A stretch of DNA of 64,000 nt from Nocardia bovistercoris. GTDB taxonomy: Bacteria; Actinomycetota; Actinomycetes; Mycobacteriales; Mycobacteriaceae. A program made the position numbers and the translations under genes. Below are positions 25,867 to 60,143 of this stretch, piece after piece (the stretch's first letter is position 1; every line of letters starts with the position of its first letter). The stretch is from positions 1 to 64,000 of the forward strand of contig NZ_JADMLG010000010.1 in the NCBI RefSeq assembly GCF_015674855.1, read 5' to 3'. Below the pieces are notes generated by a model. It was not told the DNA's origin. It did not search any database and saw only the letters and a program-made list of their open reading frames with translations.

Positions 25867-26508
25867 ATGGTCGGCGAGGTCGATGTGGACGGTCGCAGGC
25901 TGCGCGCGCGCCGCAGTCACGAGGCCATGTCGCGCGCGGCGTTCGAACTGCTCGCCGAACACGGACTCGGCGCGCTGAGCGTCGAAGGCGTCGCCGAACG
26001 CGCCGGTGTCACCCGGCGAACCTTCAGCAGGCACTTCGGCTCCCTCGAAGAAGCCGTGCTCGGCGCGGTCGACCAGGACGTGCACCTGTTCAACGACGCC
26101 CTGCTGCGCCGCCCGCTCGCCGAATCCCCGCTGGTCGCCTTTCGCGCCGCCGTGCACGACTGGCTCGACGACGCCTACGGCGCCGATCGTGCCGCCCGGC
26201 TCGCGCACCGGTGGGAGCTGTTCCGCCGGATCGAGGGCGAGCCCGCGCTCTCGGCGGAGTATCAGCGGATCAGAATCGACGGTCAGCGCGAATCGGAGCG
26301 CATCGTCGCGGCCCGCCTCGGGGTCGACCCGGCCGTCGATCCGAGGCCTGCCGCGGCCGTCGCCGCCGGATCCGGCATGTTGCTCGCCGCCTCGCGGGCA
26401 TGGGCCGAGGGCGAGGATCCCGCGGCGCTGCCGCGCCTCGTCGAACGCTTCTTCGCGGCGCTGGACGAACTGGTAGCCGCGCGAAAGTACGAGGAGTCGA
26501 TGTCATGA
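25867..26508 (+). CDS. TetR family transcriptional regulator
   Basis: 213 residues with a TetR HTH at about 12-58 (SHEAMSRAAFELLAEHGLGAL, VEGVAERAGVTRRTFSRHF). The ligand domain resembles those of MftR/AcrR-type regulators (MLLAASRAWAEGEDPAALPRLVERFFAAL). It overlaps the next gene by ATGA, so it should control that membrane protein. It is also divergent from the SRPBCC/acyl-CoA synthetase gene, and the palindrome in between could control both directions. Confidence 0.9.
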   Translation: MVGEVDVDGRRLRARRSHEAMSRAAFELLAEHGLGALSVEGVAERAGVTRRTFSRHFGSLEEAVLGAVDQDVHLFNDALLRRPLAESPLVAFRAAVHDWLDDAYGADRAARLAHRWELFRRIEGEPALSAEYQRIRIDGQRESERIVAARLGVDPAVDPRPAAAVAAGSGMLLAASRAWAEGEDPAALPRLVERFFAALDELVAARKYEESMS

Positions 26509-27095
26509 CCATCGGAAGGGCCCGCGTCGTGCGCCGCGCCTGCCGCCGCGTCGGCCTGGATCGCAATCCGCTGCGGCGGCGCGAGGACCGTTGGCAAACC
26601 GCGATCGGCGCGCTGCTCGCGCTGTGTGTCGTGGTCAGCGTGCCGCTGGTCGTCCTCGGCGTCGGTGTGCCGATCCACGCGGCCCAGACGCGCGCTCTGC
26701 ACGCCGAATACGCGCGCCTGCACCGGGTCGATGCCACCGTGACCGAGGTGGGCAAGACGCCGCTCTACGCTCCGGTCACCCCGGTGACGGTGTCGTGGAC
26801 CGGAGCCGACGGCCTGCCGCGCACCGCCACATATCACAGCGCCATCGTGGTGAAAGTCGGTGCCACACTGCCGATCTGGCTCGACGGCGCCGATCGCGTC
26901 ACCGAACCGCCCTCCGCCACGAGACCGGTCGGCCGGGCCGTGCTCGTCAGCGCCGCCGTGCTCTGCGCCGTGCTGATCGGTTGCGCCGGAAGCTATCTCG
27001 CTGCGCGCCTGGCGCTGAACCGGCGCCGTTCAGTGCTCTGGGAATCCGAGTGGGAACGCGCCGGGCTCACCTGGGGCGCACACGGCGCGAGCTGA
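26505..27095 (+). CDS. Rv1733c-like two-helix membrane protein
   Basis: 196 residues. The Arg-rich start includes the family hallmark LDRNPLRRREDRWQ, then a first membrane helix (about 33-54). An extracytoplasmic domain of about 85 residues (ATVTEVGKTPLYAPVTPVTVSW) and a second helix (about 140-165) follow. This is the layout of mycobacterial Rv1733c-type proteins, whose biochemical role is unknown. The ATG at 26505 overlaps the TetR stop (ATGA). A strong bidirectional hairpin follows. Confidence 0.85.
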   Translation: MTIGRARVVRRACRRVGLDRNPLRRREDRWQTAIGALLALCVVVSVPLVVLGVGVPIHAAQTRALHAEYARLHRVDATVTEVGKTPLYAPVTPVTVSWTGADGLPRTATYHSAIVVKVGATLPIWLDGADRVTEPPSATRPVGRAVLVSAAVLCAVLIGCAGSYLAARLALNRRRSVLWESEWERAGLTWGAHGAS

Positions 27096-27120
27096 GATCG
27101 GTTGCGTCGCAGAAGGAGTG

Positions 27121-27168
27121 CGGCGTGCCCGGCGAGCGAGGGTAGGGACTCGCTCGCCGGGCACGCCG
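27121..27168. terminator. Bidirectional hairpin terminator between convergent genes
   Basis: Perfect 20-bp arms (27121-27140 and 27149-27168) with an 8-base loop GGTAGGGA, 25 bp after the Rv1733c-like gene. It also lies downstream of the carboxylase gene on the other strand. Confidence 0.88.
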
Positions 27169-27323
27169 CGGCGCCGGGCCACCGCGCGGCGACGCGGGCC
27201 GGGCACGCACCGAGAGTAGGGGATCCGCTACCAATCGGGCCCGGAGCCGGGACCGATTCGTAGGATGCGTACAGAATAGTCCGGTCGCGGTGTGAGCGAA
27301 CACAATACAACCGCGAAAACCGC

Positions 27324-28874
27324 TCAGACCGGCATGAGGCTGTGCTTGCGCGGGTTGTGCTTGCGCACCGCGTCCTTGTCGCGCAGCAAACGCAGCGCCT
27401 TGCGGATCTCGAGGCGGGTCCGCGACGGTTCGATCACCGCGTCCACGTAGCCGCGCTCGGCGGCGATCCACGGCGTGGCCAGCGTCGCGTTGTAGAAGTC
27501 GATCATCTGCTGACGCAGCGCCGGACGATCCTGCGGCTGCGCGGCCTCGAGCTGCCTGCGGCCAACGATGCCGACCATGCTCTCCGCGCCCATCACCGCG
27601 ATCCGCGCGGTCGGCCAGGCCAGGCTGATGTCGGCGCCGAGCTGCTTGCAGCCCATCACCGCGTAGCCGCCGCCGTACGCCTTGCGGGTCACCACCGTCA
27701 CCACCGGCACGGTGGCCTCGATGACCGCGCGGAAGAACCGGCCGCCACGCTTGATGACCCCGGCGCGCTCCTCCTCGACGCCGGGCAGCACGCCGGGTGT
27801 GTCCACCACGAAGATCAGCGGCAGGCCGAAGGCGTCGCACAGCCGGATGAAATGCGTCGCCTTGTCCGAGCACTTGGCGTCGAGCGCGCCGCCGAGCACC
27901 TGCGGCTGATTGGCGACGACCCCGACGCTGCGGCCGTCGACCCGCGCGAAACCGGTGATCAGGTTGCGCGCGGTCGCCTCGCCGATCTCGTGGAAGGCGC
28001 CGTCGTCGAAGATCCGCAACAGGATCTCGTGCATGTCGTAGCCGACCTTGTCCGAATCCGGGATGATCGCGTCGAGCTCCAGATCGCTCGCGGTGACCTC
28101 GGGTTCGAGTCCAGGATTGACCACCGGCGGCTGTTCCAGGCAGCTCGAGGGCAGATAACCCAGGTAGGAACGCACCCAGTCGAAGGCGGCGCGCTCGTCG
28201 GCGGCGACGTGGTGGATGGTGCCGATCTCGGCCTGCACGGCCGCGCCGCCGAGTTCCTCGGCGCTGACGCTGTGACCGGTGACCGCCTTGATGACCTCGG
28301 GGCCGGTGACGAACATGTAGGACTTCTCGGTCGCGACGAGCACATCCATGTTGACCGGGCCGTAGACCGAGCCCGCCGCGCATTTGCCGAGCATCACCGC
28401 GACCATCGGGACGTAGCCGGACAGGTCCTCCTGGCGGCGGCACATGAGCGCGTACCAGGCCAGCGAGGTCACCGCGTCCTGGATGCGGGCGCCGCCGGAA
28501 TCGTTGATCGCGACCACCGGGCAGGCATTGTCCTGGGCGAATTCCATGGCCGCGGCGACCTTGCGCCCGAACATCTCGCCCACCGACCCGCCGTGCACGG
28601 TCTGGTCGTGGGCGATCACGACGACCGGCCTGCCGTCGACGTATCCGCGTCCGGTAACCACGCCGTCGCCGTACATCGCGTTCTTTCCGCCGGGCTGGCG
28701 CATCAGTGCGCCCATTTCGACGAAGGTCCCCGGATCGAGCAGCATTCGAACGCGCTCGCGAGCGCTGGGAATACCCTTGCTCTTGCGTTTCGCGATACCG
28801 GTCTCGCCTGCGGGTTCTCGGGCGAGCTCCAGGATGTCCCGGAGTTCCTCCAGCTTTTCGCGCGTGCCGCTCAT
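27324..28874 (-). CDS. Acyl-CoA carboxylase beta subunit (carboxyltransferase)
   Basis: 516 residues with both crotonase-like halves. The N-terminal half has VVVIAHDQTVHGGSVGEMF and INDSGGARIQDAV; the C-terminal half has FVVDTPGVLPGVEEE and RKAYGGGYAVMG. These are the two oxyanion-hole regions of biotin-dependent carboxyltransferases. It transfers CO2 from carboxybiotin to an acyl-CoA such as acetyl- or propionyl-CoA; the substrate cannot be read with confidence. No alpha (biotin) subunit is nearby, so the partner is encoded elsewhere. The ATG at 28874 begins the recognisable family start SGTREKLEELRDILELA. Confidence 0.92.
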   Translation of the reverse strand: MSGTREKLEELRDILELAREPAGETGIAKRKSKGIPSARERVRMLLDPGTFVEMGALMRQPGGKNAMYGDGVVTGRGYVDGRPVVVIAHDQTVHGGSVGEMFGRKVAAAMEFAQDNACPVVAINDSGGARIQDAVTSLAWYALMCRRQEDLSGYVPMVAVMLGKCAAGSVYGPVNMDVLVATEKSYMFVTGPEVIKAVTGHSVSAEELGGAAVQAEIGTIHHVAADERAAFDWVRSYLGYLPSSCLEQPPVVNPGLEPEVTASDLELDAIIPDSDKVGYDMHEILLRIFDDGAFHEIGEATARNLITGFARVDGRSVGVVANQPQVLGGALDAKCSDKATHFIRLCDAFGLPLIFVVDTPGVLPGVEEERAGVIKRGGRFFRAVIEATVPVVTVVTRKAYGGGYAVMGCKQLGADISLAWPTARIAVMGAESMVGIVGRRQLEAAQPQDRPALRQQMIDFYNATLATPWIAAERGYVDAVIEPSRTRLEIRKALRLLRDKDAVRKHNPRKHSLMPV

Positions 28875-29444
28875 ATGTGTCGTGCTGTCCTTCGAACTAG
28901 GTGTCGCCGCCCCCGGCGCCGGTGCTGCCGTGCTCGGGGTGCGGCGCTCGATGTTAGCCCTGATGAGGCGCTTGGTATAGCCGATCGGCCGATCCGGTGG
29001 GCCGGGCACGGCGATGTCGCACGTTCTCTCGGTGCATGACCGTATCGTGCGGGCGATGCCGACGTTGTGCGCGGTACCGGCGCGGTGTGGGTCCGGTGGT
29101 GACAACGACAGACTTTTCACCCCGCGGCGCGGGAGGTTCTACCGTGACTGTGCGCGGCGCCGGAAATTGCGCGGCCGGCGCCGCGCACTTCCGGGGGAGT
29201 CTCGCTTTCGCACTTCGTGTATCCGAATCGTGATCGGCGTGTCGTTGGCTGCGCAGTTGCCGATTCGGGAACACGAAATCCATTGTCGGAGTGCTGCGGA
29301 CCCGGCACGTCCGGACCAATGACGGCGAACGCCCGTGATCGTCTTGTGATTTCGCCCAATGGGAAATCCGAACCCTCAGGAGATGCCAAGTTCAGGTCTG
29401 CGCGTCTGTAATTCGCATCGACTCGTGGCTAGCCTTCGATAGTC
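28875..29444. other. Divergent intergenic region
   Basis: Lies between the carboxylase and the PucR-like gene and must hold both promoters. I could not assign a convincing -35/-10 pair, and no gene or RNA is supported. Confidence 0.5.
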
Positions 29445-30395
29445 ATGGTGGGTATAGAGATCGGGTCGGATACCACGACCCTGACGAGCAGGCTCGTCGA
29501 TCACTTGGCCTATCGTCCGCGTGGCGCGGCGCCGGGTGATCTCACAACCGTCACGCGGCACTGCCTCGCGGCCGCGGTGCGCAGCTCCCTCGGCCCCTCC
29601 GCTCCGCCGGGCGCGCAGCCCTCCGAGATCGCGGGCTCGGCGGCACGATGGGCGCGCGAAGGAGTGGCGCTCGAGACCGTGCTCGGCGCCTATCACGACG
29701 GCATCCGCGCCGGCCTCGAATTCCTCGCGACCGCCGCCGAGAACAACGACTCCGAACAGGTGGTCGCTGGCGCCCGGTTGATCGTGCGTGCACTCGAGAT
29801 GGTGACGCTCGCGGCCTCGACGGCCTACGTCGAGGAGCATCGTGTGGTCGCCAAGGAGCATCAGACCGCGGCGCAGACCCTGGTGTCGGCGCTGCTGGCC
29901 GGACACGGCGTCGGGCGGATGGCACGCCAGACCGGTATCACGGTGGCCCCGGTCTACCAGGTGATCGCGTTGTCCATACCGCCGCATCCCGATGAATCGA
30001 GGCCGGGCGCGGGACTCTCGGCCGCGCGCTACAAACTGCGCAGGGTGCAGGCCGCGCTGGCCTATCCGCTGGGTTCGCGGGCGCTGTCGCTGCTGTCCAG
30101 CGGCGGCGGCACGGTGCTGGTGCCCATCGACGACGAGGCGGGCGCGCTGACCCCGCTCGCGATGACCTCCGAGGTGCTGGAACTGGTGAGCGCCGCCGCC
30201 GAGGTGCCGCTCATCGCGACCATGGTCGCCGGCCGGACCAAACACATCCCCGAACTGGCCGCCCGCGCGCACGAGTTCCTGCACCGGTTGCGCGTCGAGG
30301 GGCGGGCGCCTGGCCTGTACGCGGTCCCCGAGCCGGAGGAGCTCCCCGCACCCGAGGTCGAGCCCGCGCCGCGCCGCGACCGAGCGAGACGGTGA
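29445..30395 (+). CDS. PucR/RsbRD-like sensor protein lacking the DNA-binding domain
   Basis: 316 residues corresponding to the N-terminal two-thirds of PucR-type regulators. An RsbRD_N-like helical domain covers about 12-160, including ARWAREGVALETVLGAYHDGIRAG. It is followed by the GGDEF-like middle domain (YKLRRVQAALAYPLGSRALSLLS). The C-terminal helix-turn-helix present in the paralogue at 58785-60002 is absent; the protein ends in a Pro/Glu/Arg tail (PEPEELPAPEVEPAPRRDRARR, cited in part). It could act as a ligand-binding partner or inhibitor of full-length PucR proteins. The downstream DNA shows no HTH in any frame, so this is not a simple frameshift. Confidence 0.75.
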   Translation: MVGIEIGSDTTTLTSRLVDHLAYRPRGAAPGDLTTVTRHCLAAAVRSSLGPSAPPGAQPSEIAGSAARWAREGVALETVLGAYHDGIRAGLEFLATAAENNDSEQVVAGARLIVRALEMVTLAASTAYVEEHRVVAKEHQTAAQTLVSALLAGHGVGRMARQTGITVAPVYQVIALSIPPHPDESRPGAGLSAARYKLRRVQAALAYPLGSRALSLLSSGGGTVLVPIDDEAGALTPLAMTSEVLELVSAAAEVPLIATMVAGRTKHIPELAARAHEFLHRLRVEGRAPGLYAVPEPEELPAPEVEPAPRRDRARR

Positions 30396-30625
30396 GCCGC
30401 GTGGGGGCCGTCGAATCGCTCACATTCCCCGCCGCGCGCGATTCCGTGTCATGTCGAATTGACCGGCGAGCGCGGCAAATCGGGCCGAATCGTTGTGAAA
30501 GGTCCTGAACGTCGTCATCCGCGCTGTGATTCGCCCAGCAAATGGGTAACCTCCGTCCTGTAATGGAGTGGCTCTTCTACTGTCTGGATACCCGGTCCTG
30601 ACGGGTGTCGGAGGAGCCCTAGAAG

Positions 30626-31693
30626 GTGATGAGCAAACGAGTACCGATCGCCGCTGCCGCGATGGCCGCGGTCGCGGCGACCACATTGTGCATCGGCGGT
30701 CGTTCCATGGCGGAACCGCCCGCGGCGGAGCCGCCCAATCCGATGGCGCCGTCAACGCCGCCGCCCCCGGTCGATCCGAAGATGACCCGAACGGGACTGC
30801 TGAGCAGCGAGACCATCGCGCCGCAGCACGAGCGACTGCGTATCGCCTCCGCGGCCATGCGCCGCGTCGTCGAGGTCGACGTGCTGCGCGGTGCCGGTGA
30901 CGGCCCGCGCCCCACCCTCTACCTGCTCGACGGCGTCGACGGCGAGCCGACCTCGGGATGGCTCACCAAGGGCAACGCGGCCCGATTCTTCGCCGACAAG
31001 CCGGTGGACGTGGTGCTGACCGCTGGCGGCACCGGCAGCATGTACAGCGACTGGGATCGCCACGACGCCGCGCTCGGCCTGAACCGGTGGGAGACCTTCC
31101 TCACCGACGAACTGCCCCCGATCGTGGAATCGCTGCTGAAATCCAACGGCGCGCGCGCCATCGCGGGCGTATCGATGGGCGCGCAGGCGGCCATGATGCT
31201 GACCCAGCGCCATCCGGGGCTGTACCGCGCGGTGGCGGGCATGAGCGGCTGCTATTCGACCGCCGACCCGCTCGGCCAGGCGATCACCACCATCACCGTG
31301 GCCTCGCGCGGCGGCAACGTGAACAACCTGTGGGGTCCGCCCACCTCGCCGGAATGGGCCGAACACGACACCGTGCTCGGCGCGGACAAGTTGCGGGGGA
31401 CCGCGGTCTACCTGTCGGCGGCCTCGGGCGCGCCGACGCACGCCGATCTCTCCGCGGTGGCCCGAGCCACCGACGTCATGGCCGCCCTCGGCCTCGTCGG
31501 CGGCGGCGCGGCGCTCGAGGCGGGCGCGCGCTCCTGCACCGAACGCTTCGCGGCCCGGCTCGCCGAACTGCGCATCCCGGTCACCGTCGACTACTCCGAC
31601 GCGGGCATGCACACCTGGGTCGATTTCGAGGCCCAGCTACCGCGCGCCTGGAACGTGCTCGCCGAGGCGCTCGGGGTGCCGCGCCCGCAGTGA
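30626..31693 (+). CDS. Secreted Ag85-like esterase/mycolyltransferase
   Basis: 355 residues. A signal peptide (about 1-30) and a Pro-rich linker lead to an esterase-D/Ag85 type alpha/beta hydrolase. It has PTLYLLDGVDGEPTSGW, LTAGGTGSMYSDW, the nucleophile elbow GVSMGAQAAM (Ser about residue 181) and a C-terminal GMHTW with the catalytic histidine. In mycolate-containing actinobacteria such proteins transfer mycolic acids to trehalose or arabinogalactan, which fits a Nocardia-type envelope. Start GTG 30626 or the next codon ATG 30629; GGAG lies nine bases upstream of the GTG. Confidence 0.88.
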   Translation: MMSKRVPIAAAAMAAVAATTLCIGGRSMAEPPAAEPPNPMAPSTPPPPVDPKMTRTGLLSSETIAPQHERLRIASAAMRRVVEVDVLRGAGDGPRPTLYLLDGVDGEPTSGWLTKGNAARFFADKPVDVVLTAGGTGSMYSDWDRHDAALGLNRWETFLTDELPPIVESLLKSNGARAIAGVSMGAQAAMMLTQRHPGLYRAVAGMSGCYSTADPLGQAITTITVASRGGNVNNLWGPPTSPEWAEHDTVLGADKLRGTAVYLSAASGAPTHADLSAVARATDVMAALGLVGGGAALEAGARSCTERFAARLAELRIPVTVDYSDAGMHTWVDFEAQLPRAWNVLAEALGVPRPQ

Positions 31694-31806
31694 CCCGGCC
31701 GTCCGCCTGTGAGTGGTCGGGCGCTGCCTATCGACCGAGGCGTGACCGACCAGCGCTCGAAGGCAGGGCACGTGTGGGGTCGGCCACGATGGGCGGTGTG
31801 GTGCGT

Positions 31807-32736
31807 TCATCGTCGTGGCGGTAGTTGCACGTCGACCGAGGCGTGGCTGAACAATGCTCGGTGGCCCGCGTGCGCGGTGAGCGCGACGGTGGCGCGGCGG
31901 CGGCCGAGGTCGAGTCCGGTTACGCGACCGCCCATCCGCAGGTGTGCGCCGTCGGGCGCGGGCAGGGTCAGATGGTGGGTGTGGCGTGAGGTCTGGGTGC
32001 GGATCCGCCGCACCAGCGCGTCGGGGCCGAAGCGCCGACCGAGATAGGTTGTGGCGTAGGCGAGTTCGATGGTGCTCGGGGCAAGTCCGGTGGCGCAGGC
32101 GAGTCGCGCGTAGCCGAGGAGGTCGGTGCGCGGCACCCACACCGACCACGGCGCGATCCGGTCTCCGATCGCGGGCATCGCGCCGTCGGCGCTCGCGAAT
32201 TCATCGGTGTCCGAACCCGATACGCCGACGGGACGGTCACGGTCGTCGTCCGGGGCGCAGCGGTGGCCGTCGCCGCCGATGCGGGTGAGCAGGGAGGTCG
32301 TTCCCGACAGGATCGCCGCGCCGTTGTCGTCGACGAGCGCGGTGCGGATCGCCAGGACGTGGTAGTCGGCGAAGTGCCGGAAGGACTCGATCGCGGCGCG
32401 GCAGACCACCAGGTCGCCGTCGACGAGCGGCCTGCGCAGGTCGAGCACCTGGTCGACGTGCAGGATGCGCTCGGCGGTGCCGTCGGGGACGAAGTCGGCG
32501 AGCAGCGCGCCGACCGCGCCGGTGCGGACGGTCGCCGCGAAGGAGACGGGCGCGACAGCGCGGCCGGTCGCCGGATCCCGACGCGGGAATTCCCGCACGG
32601 TGCGGACGAATTCGGCGATGGTCTCCGCATCGATCGGATGCGGGCCGGTACAGATGCGGCGGCGGTCGACCGCCGCCGTGTCGACGGTGGCCGATCCTGC
32701 GGATTCACGCAATTCGCTCTCGATTCGCTGATTCAC
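31807..32736 (-). CDS. Double hot-dog MaoC/FAS1-type dehydratase or thioesterase-like protein
   Basis: 309 residues from GTG 32736; a longer frame up to 32931 exists but its first 65 codons are not coding-like. The N-terminal half (HPIDAETIAEFVRTVREFPRR, VDQVLDLRRPLVDGDLVVCRA) resembles the N-terminal dehydratase domain of MaoC/HadA proteins. The C-terminal half (LGYARLACATGLAPSTIELAY, HTHHLTLPAPDGAHLRMGG) resembles a second hot-dog. It could dehydrate a 3-hydroxyacyl-CoA or -ACP. The substrate is unknown, and a link to the NRPS divergent to it is only positional. Confidence 0.65.
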   Translation of the reverse strand: MNQRIESELRESAGSATVDTAAVDRRRICTGPHPIDAETIAEFVRTVREFPRRDPATGRAVAPVSFAATVRTGAVGALLADFVPDGTAERILHVDQVLDLRRPLVDGDLVVCRAAIESFRHFADYHVLAIRTALVDDNGAAILSGTTSLLTRIGGDGHRCAPDDDRDRPVGVSGSDTDEFASADGAMPAIGDRIAPWSVWVPRTDLLGYARLACATGLAPSTIELAYATTYLGRRFGPDALVRRIRTQTSRHTHHLTLPAPDGAHLRMGGRVTGLDLGRRRATVALTAHAGHRALFSHASVDVQLPPRR

Positions 32737-34142
32737 TCGAATGTGGTTCTGTGCGCGCGGGTTACCGCTGTCGGGCGGGTGCGCGGACCGGGCGGCAAGG
32801 CGCGCGTCCGATCGAGGGTGACGGTCGCGACTCCCGTGTCGGCCGAGTCTCGGACGGCCTAGCCATCCGGCTGGCCTGGGCGAGGCGGCGACCCGCGGTG
32901 GATCGGCATGGCAACTCCGTCGGTTAGCCACAGGTTGTCTACTAATGGATCAGTCACTCTATGGTGGACCCGTTATCGACTGCGGCCACAACGATTTTCG
33001 TAACCTGCTGACTTCTCACCGTGACATACCCGTGCTTTTGGTATTTCGGACGTGTCGGGTCGTGGCGGCTGCCGCTTGCCCCGCTGCGCGGGCGTGCCCC
33101 GCGGTCGCGGTCGGATGTCCGATTCCGCGTCCGAAGTCCGGCATCCGACGCTCGTACCGAGGCGCCGCCGAGGTCTTCTCGCCCGCCGGTCCTGGGCGCA
33201 CGCGGGGCGCGTGTCGCGGGGATGGCTCCGTGCGGCAGACGGGACGTAAAGGACGGAAGTGGATGCCGATTCGAGCCCGGTGGGCGGGGTGCTATACGAT
33301 CTCGAGTCGCGACACGCGAATGAGGGCGCGTGCCGGTGTACCGGATTCACCACCGAGCTGCCAATTCTGAAAATCAATGAATTCACAGATGTCGTTCGGG
33401 AATGGATCCGACTGTTCGCCTTGTTCTGCGGGAGTCTCGACCTTTATCCGGGTCGGTCGGCCGTGGAGAACCGATACGCGATCGTTGCGCCTTCGCGAAA
33501 TGGTCGGTCGGTAGTTAGCCAGAAAATCGGACATGAGATTCGGGTGCTCGGTCGCAAATATCGGTGAACCCGAAGGGGTGGAGCTGACCGGTTGGTCGGT
33601 GGATATTTCGCGCGTCGACATCGGGGTCGACGGTCGCGAGCGGATCTCACCCATCCGCGACACGCCGCGCGGAAATCGCGGCAAAACTGCTAGTCAGACG
33701 GTATATACGCCGGTCGACGCCCGGTAGGGATCCGTGCTGAAGCCGGAGTAACGTTGCCGCACACGCGGGCGAACAACATTACGCCAGGCAAACAACTCGG
33801 CCCCAGCTCGGTATGACCCGTCTACACTGAGCGGGGAATGCTGCCTGATAGCTGAATGGCGCAGAGCTCGATCGCTTCATCGCATGATTCATGTCCTCGT
33901 TTCGCGGTAGTTGGTGGAAGACGTGGTTATGGAGGTGGGTTCGCTATAGCAGACCGTGTCGGCATCGGTTCGATGATCCGCGCACGGGGACACGTCGTAT
34001 GTGGTACACGGTCGGCGCATTCGTAGCAGGGGTCGCGCCGTCCCGTCGTTAGGTAATTCGGGTAATCGGGGAAATTCGGATGCGGTACGCAGGCGTCTCG
34101 TCGTGCGTGGCGTGCTTTCGAGTTGAGTTAGGGGTCACACGA
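32737..34142. other. Long non-coding region upstream of the NRPS gene
   Basis: About 1.4 kb with lower GC than the flanks, especially 33300-33560 and 33840-34080. A possible -10 TACACT is at 33823-33828, but without a clear -35. Frames 33259-33567 (plus) and 33292-33534 (minus) have poor codon use and no ribosome-binding site and were not called. The region probably carries the NRPS promoter and a long leader. Confidence 0.45.
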
Positions 34143-58757
<24,615 letters not shown>

Positions 58758-58784
58758 GCGCCCCGGCGCGTCGGGTCGCCCGCG

Positions 58785-60002
58785 CTACGCGCGATAGGTG
58801 CGGGCGACCAGCGCCGAGCGCAGGTACCACAGGCCCGAAGGCTGGGTCGGGTCGAATCCGGTGAGCTGGCCGATGCGCTTGAGTCGGTAGTCGACGGTGT
58901 TGGTGTGCACGTGCAGCACCCGCGCGGTGCGCTGGCGGTTGAGGTTGTTGGCGATGTGGCGTTGCAGCGTCTCCAGCAGTTCGGGATGTTCGTCCAGCGA
59001 ATCGAGCAGCGAGCCGAGGTATTCGCGACCCGGACCCGGGCGGGTCAGCTGGTATTCCAGCGCCAGCTCGTCGAAGCGGTACAGCCCGGGCACCGCCTGC
59101 AGCCGCTGCACCATGTCGAGCAGTTCGTGAGCCTGGTCGGCGGCATCGGGGATCTGCTGCGGGGTGGCGTCCATCATGGTCGCCGTGATGCCGACCTGGG
59201 CCGCCTGGGAGAGCTGGTCGGTCAGCGCCTCCAGGCCTTTGTGGTCGAACATGGTCGAGGGGATGAGCAGGGTGCCGCCGTCGATGCTGAGCAGCGACAG
59301 CGCCTTGTTGCCGCAGCGGGTGGCGAGTTCGGCCTGCACCCTGCGCAGTTTGCGCCGGGCCACCACCTGGGTGTCGACCGCCGGGTTCTGCTCCTCGCGG
59401 TGCGCCGGAATCGCCACCGCCACGACGGAATAGGACTCGGCGATGGCGATGCCGCATTCGCGCGCCATGGTCGAGGTGCTGTGTCCGCCCAGCAGTGCCG
59501 AGGTCAAGGTGTGCACCGCCGTGTGGTGTTCGCTGACCACCGCGCGCAGTTCGCGCACGTAGGCGACGGAGATGGCGGAGGTGATCTGGTCGAGCATCTC
59601 CACCACGGCCTTGGCGCCGTCGACGAGGTTGTCGTAATCCTTGATCGAGGCGCCGGACACGACCAGATCCAGGCCGATCTTGAAGCCCTCGTGGATGGAG
59701 TGGTGGATGGTGTCGATCGGCACGCCCTCGCGCGCCCAGCCCGCGGCGGCGTCCTGCAGGCGTTGCAGCTTGGCCGGGATATCGCGCCCGTCGAGCATGG
59801 TCACCGCGAACTCGAGGCAGATCCGCGTGATGGTGGTCACATCGCCGCTGATGGCGTCGCCCGGTAATGTTCCACATGGTGCCACGTTCTCCACGAAGTG
59901 GCCGACCATCTGTCGAGACAACGACCGGATGTCCTGTAGTTGCGACGACATCGGCCTGCCCGACAGGGTGAGGCTCGGCCTGGCCGAACTGTCGACGGTC
60001 AT
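58785..60002 (-). CDS. PucR/RsbRD-type transcriptional regulator
   Basis: 405 residues with three parts. An RsbRD_N-like helical domain (about 25-165) includes AGWAREGVPIDTIHHSIHEG. A GGDEF-like middle (about 185-300) includes ARRKLRRVQAELATRCGNKAL. The C-terminal PucR HTH (about 345-395) includes LLETLQRHIANNLNRQRTARV and TNTVDYRLKRIGQLTGFDP. It probably responds to a metabolite and may control the NRPS gene, which ends 27 bp away on the opposite strand; that control is inferred from position. ATG 60002 has GGAAGGAG six bases upstream. Confidence 0.88.
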   Translation of the reverse strand: MTVDSSARPSLTLSGRPMSSQLQDIRSLSRQMVGHFVENVAPCGTLPGDAISGDVTTITRICLEFAVTMLDGRDIPAKLQRLQDAAAGWAREGVPIDTIHHSIHEGFKIGLDLVVSGASIKDYDNLVDGAKAVVEMLDQITSAISVAYVRELRAVVSEHHTAVHTLTSALLGGHSTSTMARECGIAIAESYSVVAVAIPAHREEQNPAVDTQVVARRKLRRVQAELATRCGNKALSLLSIDGGTLLIPSTMFDHKGLEALTDQLSQAAQVGITATMMDATPQQIPDAADQAHELLDMVQRLQAVPGLYRFDELALEYQLTRPGPGREYLGSLLDSLDEHPELLETLQRHIANNLNRQRTARVLHVHTNTVDYRLKRIGQLTGFDPTQPSGLWYLRSALVARTYRA

Positions 60003-60143
60003 TGGCGACTCCTTCCGCCCCCAGAAATTACTGTGCGGCGCATTCACACTAACTTGCGGTGGCGGGGAGCGGATCGATTCGGCCGGTTCTGTGACATCGG
60101 TCGGGCCGTGCGGCAGGCCGTTGTGAGTCGTCACAGGACCGGT

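Noticed and set aside
33292..33534. Minus-strand frame MSDFLANYRPT... in the NRPS leader region
   Set aside because: Third positions are not GC-biased, no ribosome-binding site, no family.
33840..33960. Possible tRNA or structured RNA (GATAGCTGAATGGCGCAGAG...)
   Set aside because: No cloverleaf with acceptor and T-arm could be drawn; no conserved GTTCGAATC-type T-loop.
34045..34070. TTAGGTAATTCGG as a possible IdeR/DmdR iron box upstream of the NRPS
   Set aside because: Only the left half (TTAGGT) matches; the right half lacks CCTAA, so it is not a credible iron box.
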